From UBA4732 sp963823075 (GTDB lineage: Bacteria > Planctomycetota > Planctomycetia > Gemmatales > Gemmataceae): a stretch of 64,000 bases of DNA. A model generated the notes under the pieces. That model saw only the letters and a list, made by a program, of their open reading frames with translations, was not told the origin of the DNA and made no database searches. Location of the stretch: assembly GCA_963823075.1 (NCBI GenBank), contig CAWGKE010000001.1, positions 124,001 to 188,000 on the forward strand. The letters run 5' to 3'. Numbering within the stretch: position 1 is the stretch's first letter; each line of letters opens with the position of its first letter. The position numbers and the translations under genes are program-made. Shown piece by piece: positions 27,810 through 36,471 of this stretch.

Positions 27810-28641
27810 ATGAGCGAAGCAACGGCGTGGCACCGGCTCTTCGGCCTGTCCTTGGTGGACTTCTTCCGGGGCATGCCCGTCACGGTGGAGCTGGAGAAGG
27901 ATCTGTCGCTGAAGCAGCAGCTGCTCGACGTGGTGCTCATCCGCAAGGAGGCGGGACTCCTCTCCTGCCGGCTGCCCGACGGGTTTGAGGAGTTGGCCGC
28001 ACACAACCTGATCAGCTTCAAGTCGTATCAGGAGGCGCTGGACGGCTGGGCGCTCAACGAGCTGATCGGCCACTACGTCAACTACCGCAAGCAGATCAGC
28101 CCGTCGATGCAGGACCTTCTGCCGGAAACGGACTTCCGCCTGTTCGCCGTGAGCGTCCGCTTCCCACAGGGCCTGGCGCGGCAGGGGCGCTGACGCTGGT
28201 GCAGCCGGGCGTCTACGAGGTCCGCCACTTCACGGGGCCGGTTCGCCTCGTTGTGGTGCATGAGCTGCCGCAACAGGAACACAACGCCCTGCTGCACCTG
28301 TTCAGCGCCCGGACGGACCTGTTACGATACGGGACGGCCCACACCGGCTGCGATCGGAGGAGACGAGTAAACTACTGCTGCAACTCTTTGAACGGTATCG
28401 CCTGGGAGCGACACTCATGCCGGACTCACTGGACCAGTTGAAACAGTTCGTCGAAGAATCAACGAAGCGGTTTCTGAAAGAACTGCCCGCCGAGGAGCGC
28501 GTCGAGGGGCTGTCCCCGGACGAGTTGCTGGCGGCCCTGTCCGCGGAAATGCGGGCGGCGTTGGCCCAGCGGCTCAAGGATTACGACTCGCCCGCCCACC
28601 CAGCGACGCGAGAGCCGGGACACGGCAACGGCGAACAATGA
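27810..28641 (+). pseudogene. PD-(D/E)XK/Rpn-like nuclease family gene, broken by two frameshifts
   Basis: Three frames join into one protein of about 276 aa: MSEATAWHRLFGLSLVDFF to about 28187, then ALTLVQPGVYEVRHFTGPVR to about 28350, then HRLRSEETSKLLLQLFERYR through MPDSLDQLKQFVEESTKRFL and ELPAEERVEGLSPDELLAAL. The C-terminal part is very characteristic of the short Rpn/DUF4351-like proteins amplified in Gemmata-type and cyanobacterial genomes. The N-terminal ELEKDLSLKQQLLDVVLIRK could hold the D-E-K core. The usual HDRLFK start is missing. It has GGAG before the ATG. Two shifts suggest decay or sequence error. Confidence 0.6.
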
Positions 28642-28721
28642 GGCGCCGGCCGACGGCGGCGAGAATCCCGGCGCGCCGCCTCGCCCGCCCATGACGGCAG
28701 GACCGCCGCGGCCCCGGCGGG

Positions 28722-28749
28722 TTGCATCGCGCCCCCTTTCCGGTACAAT
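28722..28749 (+). promoter_or_regulatory. Candidate promoter of the SGNH/cytochrome operon
   Basis: TACAAT at 28744-28749 with TTGCAT at 28722-28727 and 16-base spacing. The leader to the GTG at 28807 would be about 50 bases. Confidence 0.45.
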
Positions 28750-28806
28750 CCCATTTAACCTACCGACCCTCGCCCCGGCCCGACGCGCCTCCCTGGGAGA
28801 CTCTCC

Positions 28807-29970
28807 GTGAAATCCATCCGCCTCTTGGCCCCGCTGTGGGGCGTGGCCGTTCTCGCGGCCCCGGCGGTCGCCGCCGACGCCTTCGACCTGAAGGACGGCG
28901 ACCGCGTCGTCCTCGTCGGCGCCGCCCTCATCGAACAGGAGCAGCGCTACGGCACCTGGGAGGCGGCCCTCACCAGCCGCTGGCCCGACCGCAATGTCAC
29001 CTTCCGCAACCTCGGCTGGAGCGGCGACAACGTCTGGGGCGACGCCCGCGCCGGCTTCGGGACCCGCGCCGACGGCTTCAAGCTCCTCAAGGACCATGTT
29101 TTGTCGCTCAATCCCACCGTCATCATCGTGGCTTACGGCGGCAACGAGGCATTCGACGGTGAACGGGGCCTGCCGCAGTTCGTGGACGGGCTGAACGTGC
29201 TGTTGGACACGCTGGCCCCGGCCAAGGCCCGTATCGTGCTGCTGGCGCCGCTGCGGCTGGAAGACCTTGGCCGGCCGCTGCCCGACCCGGCGTCGGAGAA
29301 CCAGAACATTCGCCTCTACGCCAAGGCCATTCAGGATGTCGCGGGGAAGCGAGGCCTGGTCTATGCGGATATGAATGAATTCCTCGGCGACGGGCCGAAG
29401 ACGGTGCCGCTGACCGACGACGGGATGCACCTGACCGGGGCGGGGTACTGGCGCTCGGCGTTCGCCTTGGAGCGGGCGCTGGGCCTTCCAGAGCGGCGCG
29501 AAGACTATGCGGTTGACGCCGGCAAGTCGGGCCTCCGCTTTTCCCTGACGAATCAGATGCTGCCGCTGGCCGCACCGCACGCCAAGGAGGCCGCCCGACC
29601 AGCGCCGGTCCCGACTGTGTTGACCGTCAAGGGACTCGCGGCCGGCCAGTACATCTTGACCATTGACGGCCAGGAGGCCGGCAGGGCTTCCGCCGACGAG
29701 TGGGGCAAGGGCGTGGCACTGGACCGCGGCCCGGACTTCGACCAGGCCGAGAAACTCCGCCAGGCCATCGTCGCCAAGAACCGCCTTTACTTCTACCGCT
29801 GGCGGCCCGCCAACGAGACGTATCTGTTCGGCTTCCGCAAGGCCGAGCAGGGCAAGAACGCCGTCGAAATCCCCGAGTTCGACCCGCTCGTCGTGGAAAA
29901 AGAAAAAGAGATCGCCAAACTCCGCGTTCCGACGACCCACACCTATGAGCTGAAGCCGGAGGCCAAGTGA
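28807..29970 (+). CDS. Secreted SGNH/GDSL-hydrolase-like protein
   Basis: A 387-aa protein with a signal peptide (KSIRLLAPLWGVAVLAAPAVAA). SGNH blocks are recognisable: block II in FRNLGWSGDNVWG, block III as YGGNEA, and block V as DDGMHLTGAGYW with the Asp and His. Block I, however, reads GDRVVLVGAALIEQEQRYG, without the usual GDS serine, so hydrolase activity is doubtful. The last 120 residues form an extra domain. GTG start with GGAGACTCTCC upstream. Its stop overlaps the start of the next gene (TGATG), as is common for this pair in planctomycetes. Confidence 0.82.
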   Translation: MKSIRLLAPLWGVAVLAAPAVAADAFDLKDGDRVVLVGAALIEQEQRYGTWEAALTSRWPDRNVTFRNLGWSGDNVWGDARAGFGTRADGFKLLKDHVLSLNPTVIIVAYGGNEAFDGERGLPQFVDGLNVLLDTLAPAKARIVLLAPLRLEDLGRPLPDPASENQNIRLYAKAIQDVAGKRGLVYADMNEFLGDGPKTVPLTDDGMHLTGAGYWRSAFALERALGLPERREDYAVDAGKSGLRFSLTNQMLPLAAPHAKEAARPAPVPTVLTVKGLAAGQYILTIDGQEAGRASADEWGKGVALDRGPDFDQAEKLRQAIVAKNRLYFYRWRPANETYLFGFRKAEQGKNAVEIPEFDPLVVEKEKEIAKLRVPTTHTYELKPEAK

Positions 29971-32900
29971 TGACCGCTCCCCGCAGCCGCGCCGCCCTCG
30001 CTCTTGGCCTCCTGCTTGTCGCAGCTCCGGCGTTCGCGCAGAAGGACGCGCCGAAGGACGTGGACCCCGACCCGGAGATCGAGCGCAAATCGTTCCAGGT
30101 GGCCGACGGCTTCGAGGTCAACCTGTTCGCGGCCGACCCGCTGCTGGCCAAGCCGATCCAGATGAACTTCGACCCGGCCGGCCGGCTCTGGGTCGCCACC
30201 AGCGAGGTCTATCCGCAGATCAAGCCCGGCGAGAAGCCGAACGACAAGATCATCGTCCTCGAAGACACCAACGGCGACGGCGTCGCCGACAAGACCACCG
30301 TCTTCGCCGAGGGCCTGCTGATCCCGACCGGCGTTGAGCCCGGCGACGGCGGCGCCTACGTCGCCGACAGCACGGATCTCCTGTATCTCAAAGACACCGA
30401 CGGCGACGGCAAGGCCGACAAACGCGAGGTCATTCTGTCCGGCTTCGGCACCGAGGACACGCACCACATCCTCCACACCCTGCGCTGGGGTCCCGACGGG
30501 CGGCTGTATTTCAACCAGTCGGTCTACATTCACAGCCACATCGAGACGCCGCACGGCGTCCGCGTCCTGAACGGCGGCGGCATCTGGCAATTCCGGCCGG
30601 AGACGCGCGAGCTGGACGTCTTCTGCCGCGGCCTGTGGAACCCGTGGGGCATCGCCTTCGACCGCTGGGGCCAGTCGTTCGCGACCGACGGCGCCGGCGG
30701 CGAAGGGATCAACTACACCTTCCCCGGCGCCGCCTTCGCCACCGCCGTCGGCACGACGCGCGTCCTCCAGGGCCTCAACCCCGGCAGCCCCAAGGATTGC
30801 GGCCTGGAGATCGTCAGCGGCCGGGCCTTCCCCGACGACTGGCAGGGGAACCTGATCACCAACGACTTCCGCGGCAACCGCGTCTGCCGTTTCGTCGTCA
30901 CGCCGGAGGGGTCGGGATATACGTCAAAGGAGATGCCGGAGCTGATCAAGACGAACCACCCGGCGTTTCGGCCCATCGACGTCAAGATGGGGCCGGACGG
31001 GGCGATCTACATCGCCGACTGGTACAACCCGATCATCCAGCACGGCGAGGTCGATTTCCGCGACCCGCGCCGCGACGAGACGCACGGCCGCATCTGGCGC
31101 GTCACGGCCAAGGGCCGCAAGACCGTGGACCGGCCCAAGCTGGTCGATGCCAAAATCGAGGATCTGCTGGAGGCGCTGAAGGCGCCGGAAGATTGGACGC
31201 GGCGGTCGGCCCGGCGCGTGATGCAGGAGCGCGGGGCCGACGCCGTCGCGCCGGCCCTGGCGGCGTGGACGGCCAAGCTCGACCCCGCTGTCCCGGCCAA
31301 CGAGCCGGCCCTCCTCGAAGCATTGTGGACATACCAGGCCTTTGACATCGTTGAACCGAAACTGCTCGCGGAGATGCTCAACGCCCAGGACTACCGCGTC
31401 CGGGCGGCGGCCGTGCGCGTCGCCTCGGCCTGGAGCGCCCGGCTGCCGGACGCGCCCGACCTGCTGGCGCCGCGCGTCCGGGACGACGAGGCGCAGGTGC
31501 GGTTGGAGGCGGTGCGGGCGCTGGCCGAGGTTCCAAGCGCCCGTTCCGCCGAGGCGGCGCTGGAGGCGCTGGATCGTCCGATGGACAAGTGGCTCGATTA
31601 CGCTCTGTGGCTGACCATGCGCGAGCTGGAGCCGGAGTGGACGCCGGCGTTGCAGCAGGGCCGGTTCAACTACGGCGGCAGCCCGCGGCGGCTGCTGTTC
31701 GCGCTGGAAGCGGCGGGGACGAAAGACGCGCTGGGGCCGCTGGTGAAGCTGGTCCGGGAGGGCAAGGCGCCGCCCGACCAGGAGGAGGCCGTTTTCACGC
31801 TGATCGCCACGCTGGGCGGGCCGAAGGAGCTGGCCCTGGTGCTGGACCGGGCGGTCGATGGCAAGGCCCCGGCGGCCGAGCGGGCCGGCCTGCTGGCGGC
31901 CCTGACGCGGGCCGCGGAGGAACGGCACGTCAAGCCGGACGGCGACCGCGGCCGCATCCTGCCGCTGCTCCAGAGCGACGACGACGCGCTTCGCGCCGGC
32001 GCCGCGCGCCTCGCTGGCGACTGGGGCCTGGCGGACGCGACCAAGCAACTCGGGGAGTACGCCAACGGCCCGAACACGAGCGACGCCCTGCGCCAGGCGG
32101 CCATCGACGGCCTGGCCGCGCTGAACGATGCGGCCCTGCTCGACCAGCTATCACGCGACGACTCGGCGGCCGCCGGCCGGCGCATGGCCCTGGTCGCGCT
32201 GGCGGGCGTGGACCTGGAGAAGGCGGCGAAGAACGCGCCCGGCGTGCTGCGGGCGGTGAAGGCGGAAGAGGCCGCCGACGTGTTCAACGCCTTTCTGGAG
32301 CGCAAAAACGGGGCGAAGCTGCTGGCGGCGGCGCTGTCCGACCAGCAGCTGAAGCCGGACGTGGCCAAGGTCGGCGTGCGGGCCGTGCGCATCTCCGGCC
32401 GCGAGGCGCCGGAGCTGGTGCAGGCGCTGACGAAGGCCGGCGGGCTGAAGTTCGGCGCCCGGACGGTCAGCGAGGCGGAGATGAAGGCGATGGTCGCCGA
32501 CGTGCGCCAGTTCGGCGACCCGGCCCGCGGCGAAGCCATTTTCCGCCGCAAGGACCAGCTGTGCATGAAATGCCACGCCATCGCCGGCGCCGGCGGCCAG
32601 GTCGGCCCCGACCTCAGCAGCGTCGGCGCCAGCGCCCAGATCGACTACCTCATCGACTCGGTCATCACGCCGAACAAGCAGGTCAAGGAGAACTACCACG
32701 CTGTCCTGGTGACGACGCAGCAGGGCCTGTCCTACACCGGCATCAAGGTGGCGGAGTCGGCCGACAAGCTGGTGCTGCGCACCGCGGACGACAAGGAGAT
32801 CAGCATCCCCATCAAGGACATCGACGACCGGAAAATGGGCGGTTCGCTGATGCCAGACGGCCTGACCGACGTGCTGACGCGCAACGAGCTGCTGGACCTG

Positions 32901-33398
32901 GTGCGGTTCCTGTCGGAGCTGGGCCGGGTGGGGCCGTACTCGGTGAGCAAGGCCCGGCTGGTGCGGCGCTGGCAGGCGCTGGACGCGACGCCGGAAGCGC
33001 GGCAATTGCTGTCGTCGTCCGGCCCCGGCGCGACGCTGGACGCGGCGGCCCTGCGCTGGGAGCCGGAGTACAGCACGGTGGCGGGCGTGTTGCCGCTGGA
33101 GGACGCGCCCCGTCTGGACATCGGCGGGAATGCGGACGCGGCGGCCGTGGTGCGTTGCCAGGTCGAGGCGTCCACGCCCGGCCCGGTGGTGCTGCGGCTG
33201 AACGGGGCGAAGGGATTGCGGCTATGGCTCGACCGAAAGCCGGTTGAGGTGAAGGAGACGACGGCGCTGGACGTGCCGGCCGGCGTCCACACGCTGACGT
33301 TCGCGGTGGATCTTGGACGGCGGAAGGAGCCGTTGCGGTGCGAGCTGGAGGACCAGCCGGGGTCGCCGGCGCGGGTGCGCGTGGTCGGGGGGAAGTGA
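29970..33398 (+). CDS. PVC-type heme-binding CxxCH protein (membrane-bound dehydrogenase domain)
   Basis: An exported protein of 1142 aa. Signal peptide ends near APAFAQK. Residues 40-390 form a beta-propeller of the membrane-bound dehydrogenase type (ADGFEVNLFAADPLLAKPIQ, VADSTDLLYLKDTDGDGKAD, GPDGAIYIADWYNP). Residues 400-830 are HEAT-like helices. A c-type cytochrome follows with DQLCMKCHAIAGAGGQVGPD, the heme CxxCH plus distal residues typical of the PVC group. ATG 29970 is preferred to the GTG at 29967. It is translationally coupled to the SGNH-like gene. Likely periplasmic sugar or polyol oxidation with electron transfer to the chain; substrate unknown. Confidence 0.92.
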   Translation: MTAPRSRAALALGLLLVAAPAFAQKDAPKDVDPDPEIERKSFQVADGFEVNLFAADPLLAKPIQMNFDPAGRLWVATSEVYPQIKPGEKPNDKIIVLEDTNGDGVADKTTVFAEGLLIPTGVEPGDGGAYVADSTDLLYLKDTDGDGKADKREVILSGFGTEDTHHILHTLRWGPDGRLYFNQSVYIHSHIETPHGVRVLNGGGIWQFRPETRELDVFCRGLWNPWGIAFDRWGQSFATDGAGGEGINYTFPGAAFATAVGTTRVLQGLNPGSPKDCGLEIVSGRAFPDDWQGNLITNDFRGNRVCRFVVTPEGSGYTSKEMPELIKTNHPAFRPIDVKMGPDGAIYIADWYNPIIQHGEVDFRDPRRDETHGRIWRVTAKGRKTVDRPKLVDAKIEDLLEALKAPEDWTRRSARRVMQERGADAVAPALAAWTAKLDPAVPANEPALLEALWTYQAFDIVEPKLLAEMLNAQDYRVRAAAVRVASAWSARLPDAPDLLAPRVRDDEAQVRLEAVRALAEVPSARSAEAALEALDRPMDKWLDYALWLTMRELEPEWTPALQQGRFNYGGSPRRLLFALEAAGTKDALGPLVKLVREGKAPPDQEEAVFTLIATLGGPKELALVLDRAVDGKAPAAERAGLLAALTRAAEERHVKPDGDRGRILPLLQSDDDALRAGAARLAGDWGLADATKQLGEYANGPNTSDALRQAAIDGLAALNDAALLDQLSRDDSAAAGRRMALVALAGVDLEKAAKNAPGVLRAVKAEEAADVFNAFLERKNGAKLLAAALSDQQLKPDVAKVGVRAVRISGREAPELVQALTKAGGLKFGARTVSEAEMKAMVADVRQFGDPARGEAIFRRKDQLCMKCHAIAGAGGQVGPDLSSVGASAQIDYLIDSVITPNKQVKENYHAVLVTTQQGLSYTGIKVAESADKLVLRTADDKEISIPIKDIDDRKMGGSLMPDGLTDVLTRNELLDLVRFLSELGRVGPYSVSKARLVRRWQALDATPEARQLLSSSGPGATLDAAALRWEPEYSTVAGVLPLEDAPRLDIGGNADAAAVVRCQVEASTPGPVVLRLNGAKGLRLWLDRKPVEVKETTALDVPAGVHTLTFAVDLGRRKEPLRCELEDQPGSPARVRVVGGK

Positions 33399-33465
33399 TA
33401 GAGCGCGCCTCGACACCGCCGCGCCGTCGTGATACCGTGGGGCGTCCCCCACGAGGAACCCGCCG

Positions 33466-35247
33466 ATGACGCGCCGCTTGCTCCCGCTGCTGCTGTCGCT
33501 GTTTCTTCTGCCGCTTCCCGCCCTCCGGCCCGAGGAGACGCAGGCTCCCATCGGCGCCAAGGTCGGCGATCTGTCTTTCAAGGATATTCGCTATCTGTCG
33601 CGCTCGCTGAGCGACTTTCCCAAGGCCAAGGCGTTCGTCCTTGTCTTCACCAACACGTCCTGCCCCGTGGCTCGGCGTTACTTCCCGACGCTGCGCCGGC
33701 TCGACAAGGACTACCGCGACCGGGGCGTGCAGTTCCTGGCCGTCAACGCCGGCGAGGAGGACACGATCACGGCGATGGCGGCCCAGGCCGTCGAGTACGA
33801 GGTCGAGTTCCCCTTCGTCAAGGACGCGCCCTGCAAGTGCGTCGCGGCGCTGGGCGTGCGGCGGACGCCGGAAGTCGTGGTGCTGGACGCCGACCGGCGA
33901 CTGCGCTACCGCGGCCGCATCGACGACCAGTACCGCCCCGGCGGCGGCCGGGCCGAGCCGACGCGCAACGACTTGAAGGAAGTGCTCGACGACGTGCTGG
34001 CCGGCCGTGACGTGGCCGTGCCGGAAACGCCGGTGGATGGCTGCCTCATCACACTGCCCGAAGCCCGCAAACCGGAGACGCCGCCGACCTACATCGAGCA
34101 GGTCGGGCCGATCTTGCGCAAGCACTGTGCGGAGTGCCATCGGCCCAACACGACGGCCCCGTTCTCCCTGACGAACTACGAGTCGGCGCGGACCAAGGCG
34201 AAGATGATCGCGGAGGTCGTGACGGAAGGGCGAATGCCGCCGTGGTTTGCCGCCCCCGGCCACGGCGAATTCAGCAACAAGCGCGGCCTGTCGGCCGACG
34301 AGCGCGAGACCGTCCTGGATTGGGTCGCATCGGGTTCCCCGCGCGGCAAGGGCGACGAGCCGCCGGCGCCGGCGGGCGACGACGGCAAATGGCGGATCGG
34401 CGAGCCGGACCTGACGCTCACCACCGAGGTCTTCGAGCTGCCGGCCGATGGCGACGTGCCGTACAAGTACGCCATCCTGCCGCACGTCTTTCTCCAGGAA
34501 ACTTGGGTGCAGGGCCTCCAGATTCTGCCGGAGAACCCGGCCGTGGTGCATCACTGCAACATGGCCTTCGCCTCCCTCGGCGACGGCTTTTCGGAGGACA
34601 ACTTCCTCACCGGCTTCGTGCCCGGCGGCGAGCCGATGAACCTGGACGACGGCACGGCCTGCCGCATCCCGGCGGGGTCGGTGCTTGGCTTACAGATTCA
34701 TTTCGTGACGACCGGCAAGCCGGAGAAGTGCCGCATCTCGGTCGGCCTCCGCTACCCACGGACGGCCGTGCAAAAGCGGCTGCGCTTCGCCCTGCTGGAG
34801 GAGACGCGCATCGCCATCCCCGGCGGCGCGCCGGCGTTTCCGATCACGGCGGGCGACACGTTGGATGAAGACGCGATCGGCGTCGGCCTGTTCACCCACA
34901 TGCACCTGCGCGGCAAGGCGATGACGTTCACGGCCAAGCCGCCCGACGCCGACGCCGAGACGCTGCTGATGGTCCCCAACTACAGCTTCCAGTGGCAGAT
35001 GGCCTACCACCTCCCGCCGGGCAAGGTGCGCTGGCCCAAAGGGACGCGCCTGGAATGCACCGCCCTGTACGACAACTCGCCGTTCAACCCGTACAATCCC
35101 GACCCGAACAAGACGGTGAGGTACGGCCCGCAGACGTGGCAGGAGATGATGAACGGCTTCGTGTTCTACGTCGCCGCCGACGAGAAACTGAACCTGAACG
35201 TCGATCCGAAGACGGGGACGATGCGCGACCCCGACGGGAAGAAGTAA
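33466..35247 (+). CDS. Secreted fusion: redoxin, CxxCH cytochrome-like segment and copper monooxygenase-like domain
   Basis: A 593-aa exported protein. Signal peptide, then a thioredoxin-fold redoxin domain (VFTNTSCPVARRYFP; the peroxiredoxin-type Cys with V and A, no CxxC). At about residue 216 a CAECH motif lies in GPILRKHCAECHRPNTTAPF followed by MPPWFA, as in planctomycete cytochrome-like proteins. The C-terminal 270 residues resemble the type II copper ascorbate-dependent monooxygenase (PHM) fold: VVHHCNMAF and GLFTHMHLRGKAM hold histidines expected for copper sites. Three redox modules in one chain suggest an extracytoplasmic oxidoreductase; the reaction is unknown. Confidence 0.82.
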   Translation: MTRRLLPLLLSLFLLPLPALRPEETQAPIGAKVGDLSFKDIRYLSRSLSDFPKAKAFVLVFTNTSCPVARRYFPTLRRLDKDYRDRGVQFLAVNAGEEDTITAMAAQAVEYEVEFPFVKDAPCKCVAALGVRRTPEVVVLDADRRLRYRGRIDDQYRPGGGRAEPTRNDLKEVLDDVLAGRDVAVPETPVDGCLITLPEARKPETPPTYIEQVGPILRKHCAECHRPNTTAPFSLTNYESARTKAKMIAEVVTEGRMPPWFAAPGHGEFSNKRGLSADERETVLDWVASGSPRGKGDEPPAPAGDDGKWRIGEPDLTLTTEVFELPADGDVPYKYAILPHVFLQETWVQGLQILPENPAVVHHCNMAFASLGDGFSEDNFLTGFVPGGEPMNLDDGTACRIPAGSVLGLQIHFVTTGKPEKCRISVGLRYPRTAVQKRLRFALLEETRIAIPGGAPAFPITAGDTLDEDAIGVGLFTHMHLRGKAMTFTAKPPDADAETLLMVPNYSFQWQMAYHLPPGKVRWPKGTRLECTALYDNSPFNPYNPDPNKTVRYGPQTWQEMMNGFVFYVAADEKLNLNVDPKTGTMRDPDGKK

Positions 35248-35383
35248 GAAGATTCACCACAAAGAACACAAAGGAAACACAAAGGAAGAGGAGGGGTTCC
35301 AAGGCGCGCCCGTCTCGAACCCTAATTCTTGTCCTCTTTGTCTTTTTTTGTGTTCTTTGTGTCTTTGTGGCGAATCTGCTTAC
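35248..35383. repeat. Inverted repeat, family C (CACAAAG/CTTTGTG type), copy 1
   Basis: Left arm about 35248-35290 (GAAGATTCACCACAAAGAAC and further ACACAAAGG units) pairs with the right arm about 35325-35383 (CTTTGTGTTCTTTGTGTCTT, then TGTGGCGAATC) around a 35-base centre. It begins directly after the TAA stop of the redoxin gene. Related to the copy at 38083. Confidence 0.85.
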
Positions 35384-35450
35384 CGACCCTGCCGAACGAG
35401 GGCCGGAGAAAAAGCGAGCTTTGCCATTTTCCGGAGGCCGGGTGGAGGGG

Positions 35451-35604
35451 TAGAATGAGTTATCCTTCCAGGGGGAGGCTCGATGGCCGCCATCCGGCTT
35501 CATTCTTCTCCGTCGGGGACCGGCATCGGACTCTTCTGGCGAGAGGAGTCTCTCCTTGTGAGCCGTGAAGGCAGCTTCGGCTGCCTTCACGGCTTTTTCG
35601 TTTT
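35451..35604 (+). ncRNA. Candidate small RNA ending in a strong intrinsic terminator
   Basis: A -10-like TAGAAT at 35451-35456 is followed about 105 bases later by a 15-bp perfect stem with UUCG loop and a T-rich tail (35561-35604). Between them another stem-loop (GACTCTTCT 35529-35537 against AGAGGAGTC) is visible. The interval contains no convincing protein frame: the one frame through it gives MAAIRLHSSPSGTG and is unlike neighbouring genes. There is no gene to be terminated at this point, since the nearest upstream stop is 35247. So an independent transcript of about 145 nt is the simplest reading. I cannot match it to SRP, 6S, tmRNA or RNase P. Confidence 0.45.
35561..35604 (+). terminator. 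Rho-independent terminator
   Basis: AGCCGTGAAGGCAGC (35561-35575) pairs perfectly with GCTGCCTTCACGGCT (35580-35594) around a TTCG tetraloop, followed by TTTTCGTTTTG. This is the only textbook intrinsic terminator I see in the window. Confidence 0.88.
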
Positions 35605-35687
35605 GAACATGTGTTCATATACCGTAGAGGGCAGAATCTCAGAGGGCACGCGGTTCCCTCCCTCCCTGTTTTTCGCGGAACTACCGC

Positions 35688-35718
35688 TTGACACAAACTA
35701 CTTTGCATGGCAAAGTAT
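35688..35718 (+). promoter_or_regulatory. Promoter with an overlapping palindromic operator
   Basis: A perfect -35 TTGACA (35688-35693) is followed by an 8-base perfect inverted repeat, TACTTTGC-ATG-GCAAAGTA (35699-35717), which fills the spacer and overlaps where the -10 should be. The -10 itself is weak (CAAAGT at 17-base spacing). The arrangement is typical of a repressor operator. It lies 34 bases before the small membrane protein start. Confidence 0.65.
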
Positions 35719-35751
35719 CTTGGTCATTCGCCCCTCGACGAGGAGACTGTC

Positions 35752-36045
35752 ATGACCGTGGTCCCGATGAAGTACTGGTGGGTCATTCAGGCGACGTACT
35801 TGGCCTGCGGCTTCCTGCTCGGTCTGGCGGATCCTCTGCTCGGTCAGGGGGCTCGCGGACTAGGCGTAAAGCCGGGTGTGGCCACCGCCGTCAGCGTGAA
35901 CCTGCTCCTGCCCTTGGCGGCGCTCGTCCTGGCGTTGCTTACGCTCGACTGGCAGCGCTGGCTGGGCGCGGCCGTCATGACCGCCGGCATCACGACCGGC
36001 CTGGCCGTTCGCATCGCCAGGACTGGACGGTCGCCGGTTTGGTGA
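35752..36045 (+). CDS. Small multi-pass membrane protein, possibly frameshifted at its end
   Basis: A 97-aa protein starting at ATG 35752 (AGGAG 6 bases upstream), though the frame is open back to 35707. It has three hydrophobic segments (YWWVIQATYLACGFLLGLAD; VSVNLLLPLAALVLALLT; LGAAVMTAGITTGLAV). After the stop, another frame ending at 36136 reads LLAEAAVGYAVVGTAAVLAVKAL, a good fourth segment, so the true gene may run to 36136 with a shift near 36035. No family is recognised. Expression is probably controlled by the operator at 35699-35717. Confidence 0.55.
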   Translation: MTVVPMKYWWVIQATYLACGFLLGLADPLLGQGARGLGVKPGVATAVSVNLLLPLAALVLALLTLDWQRWLGAAVMTAGITTGLAVRIARTGRSPVW

Positions 36046-36203
36046 ATGCGTTCCCGCCCTCCTGGCGGAGGCCGCCGTCGGCTACGCGGTGGTAGGCACG
36101 GCGGCGGTGCTTGCGGTGAAGGCGCTGCGGCGCTAGGGAGAGACGCGGGAAAACTCATTCGGATAAGATAGGGTTGGTTGCCGCACTCGTGCCCGGAGGG
36201 GAA

Positions 36204-36458
36204 ATGGCTGCCCTAGAGACATGCCGCCTGCAACAGGATGCCTTGGCGGCGTTCCAGCGGGACTTGCTTTCGCTTTGGGCCGAGTGCCCTGGCGAGTGGG
36301 TGGCTTACCAGGGCTCCCGGCGGCTGGGCTTCGCTCTTCACAAGCATGAACTCTATCAAGAGTGTTTCCGGTAGGGACTGACGCGGGAGGAATTCGTCAT
36401 CTTCTGCATCGAGCCGCAAGAAACGGAGATTACGATCGGCCCGCCCGTCCTGCACTGA
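36204..36458 (+). pseudogene. Small conserved planctomycete protein with an internal stop codon
   Basis: The frame reads MAALETCRLQQDALAAFQRD, LLSLWAECPGEWVAYQGSRR, LGFALHKHELYQECFR, then TAG at 36372-36374, then GLTREEFVIFCIEPQETEIT and IGPPVLH to TGA 36456-36458. The pattern (PGEWVAYxGxRR-GFA, ELYQECxxxG, EFxIFxIEP) matches a short family repeated in Gemmata-type genomes. A single C-to-T change (CAG to TAG) would explain the stop. The remainder is intact, so it is either a recent pseudogene or a base error. Function is unknown. Confidence 0.5.
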
Positions 36459-36471
36459 GCTTTCCCGCTTT

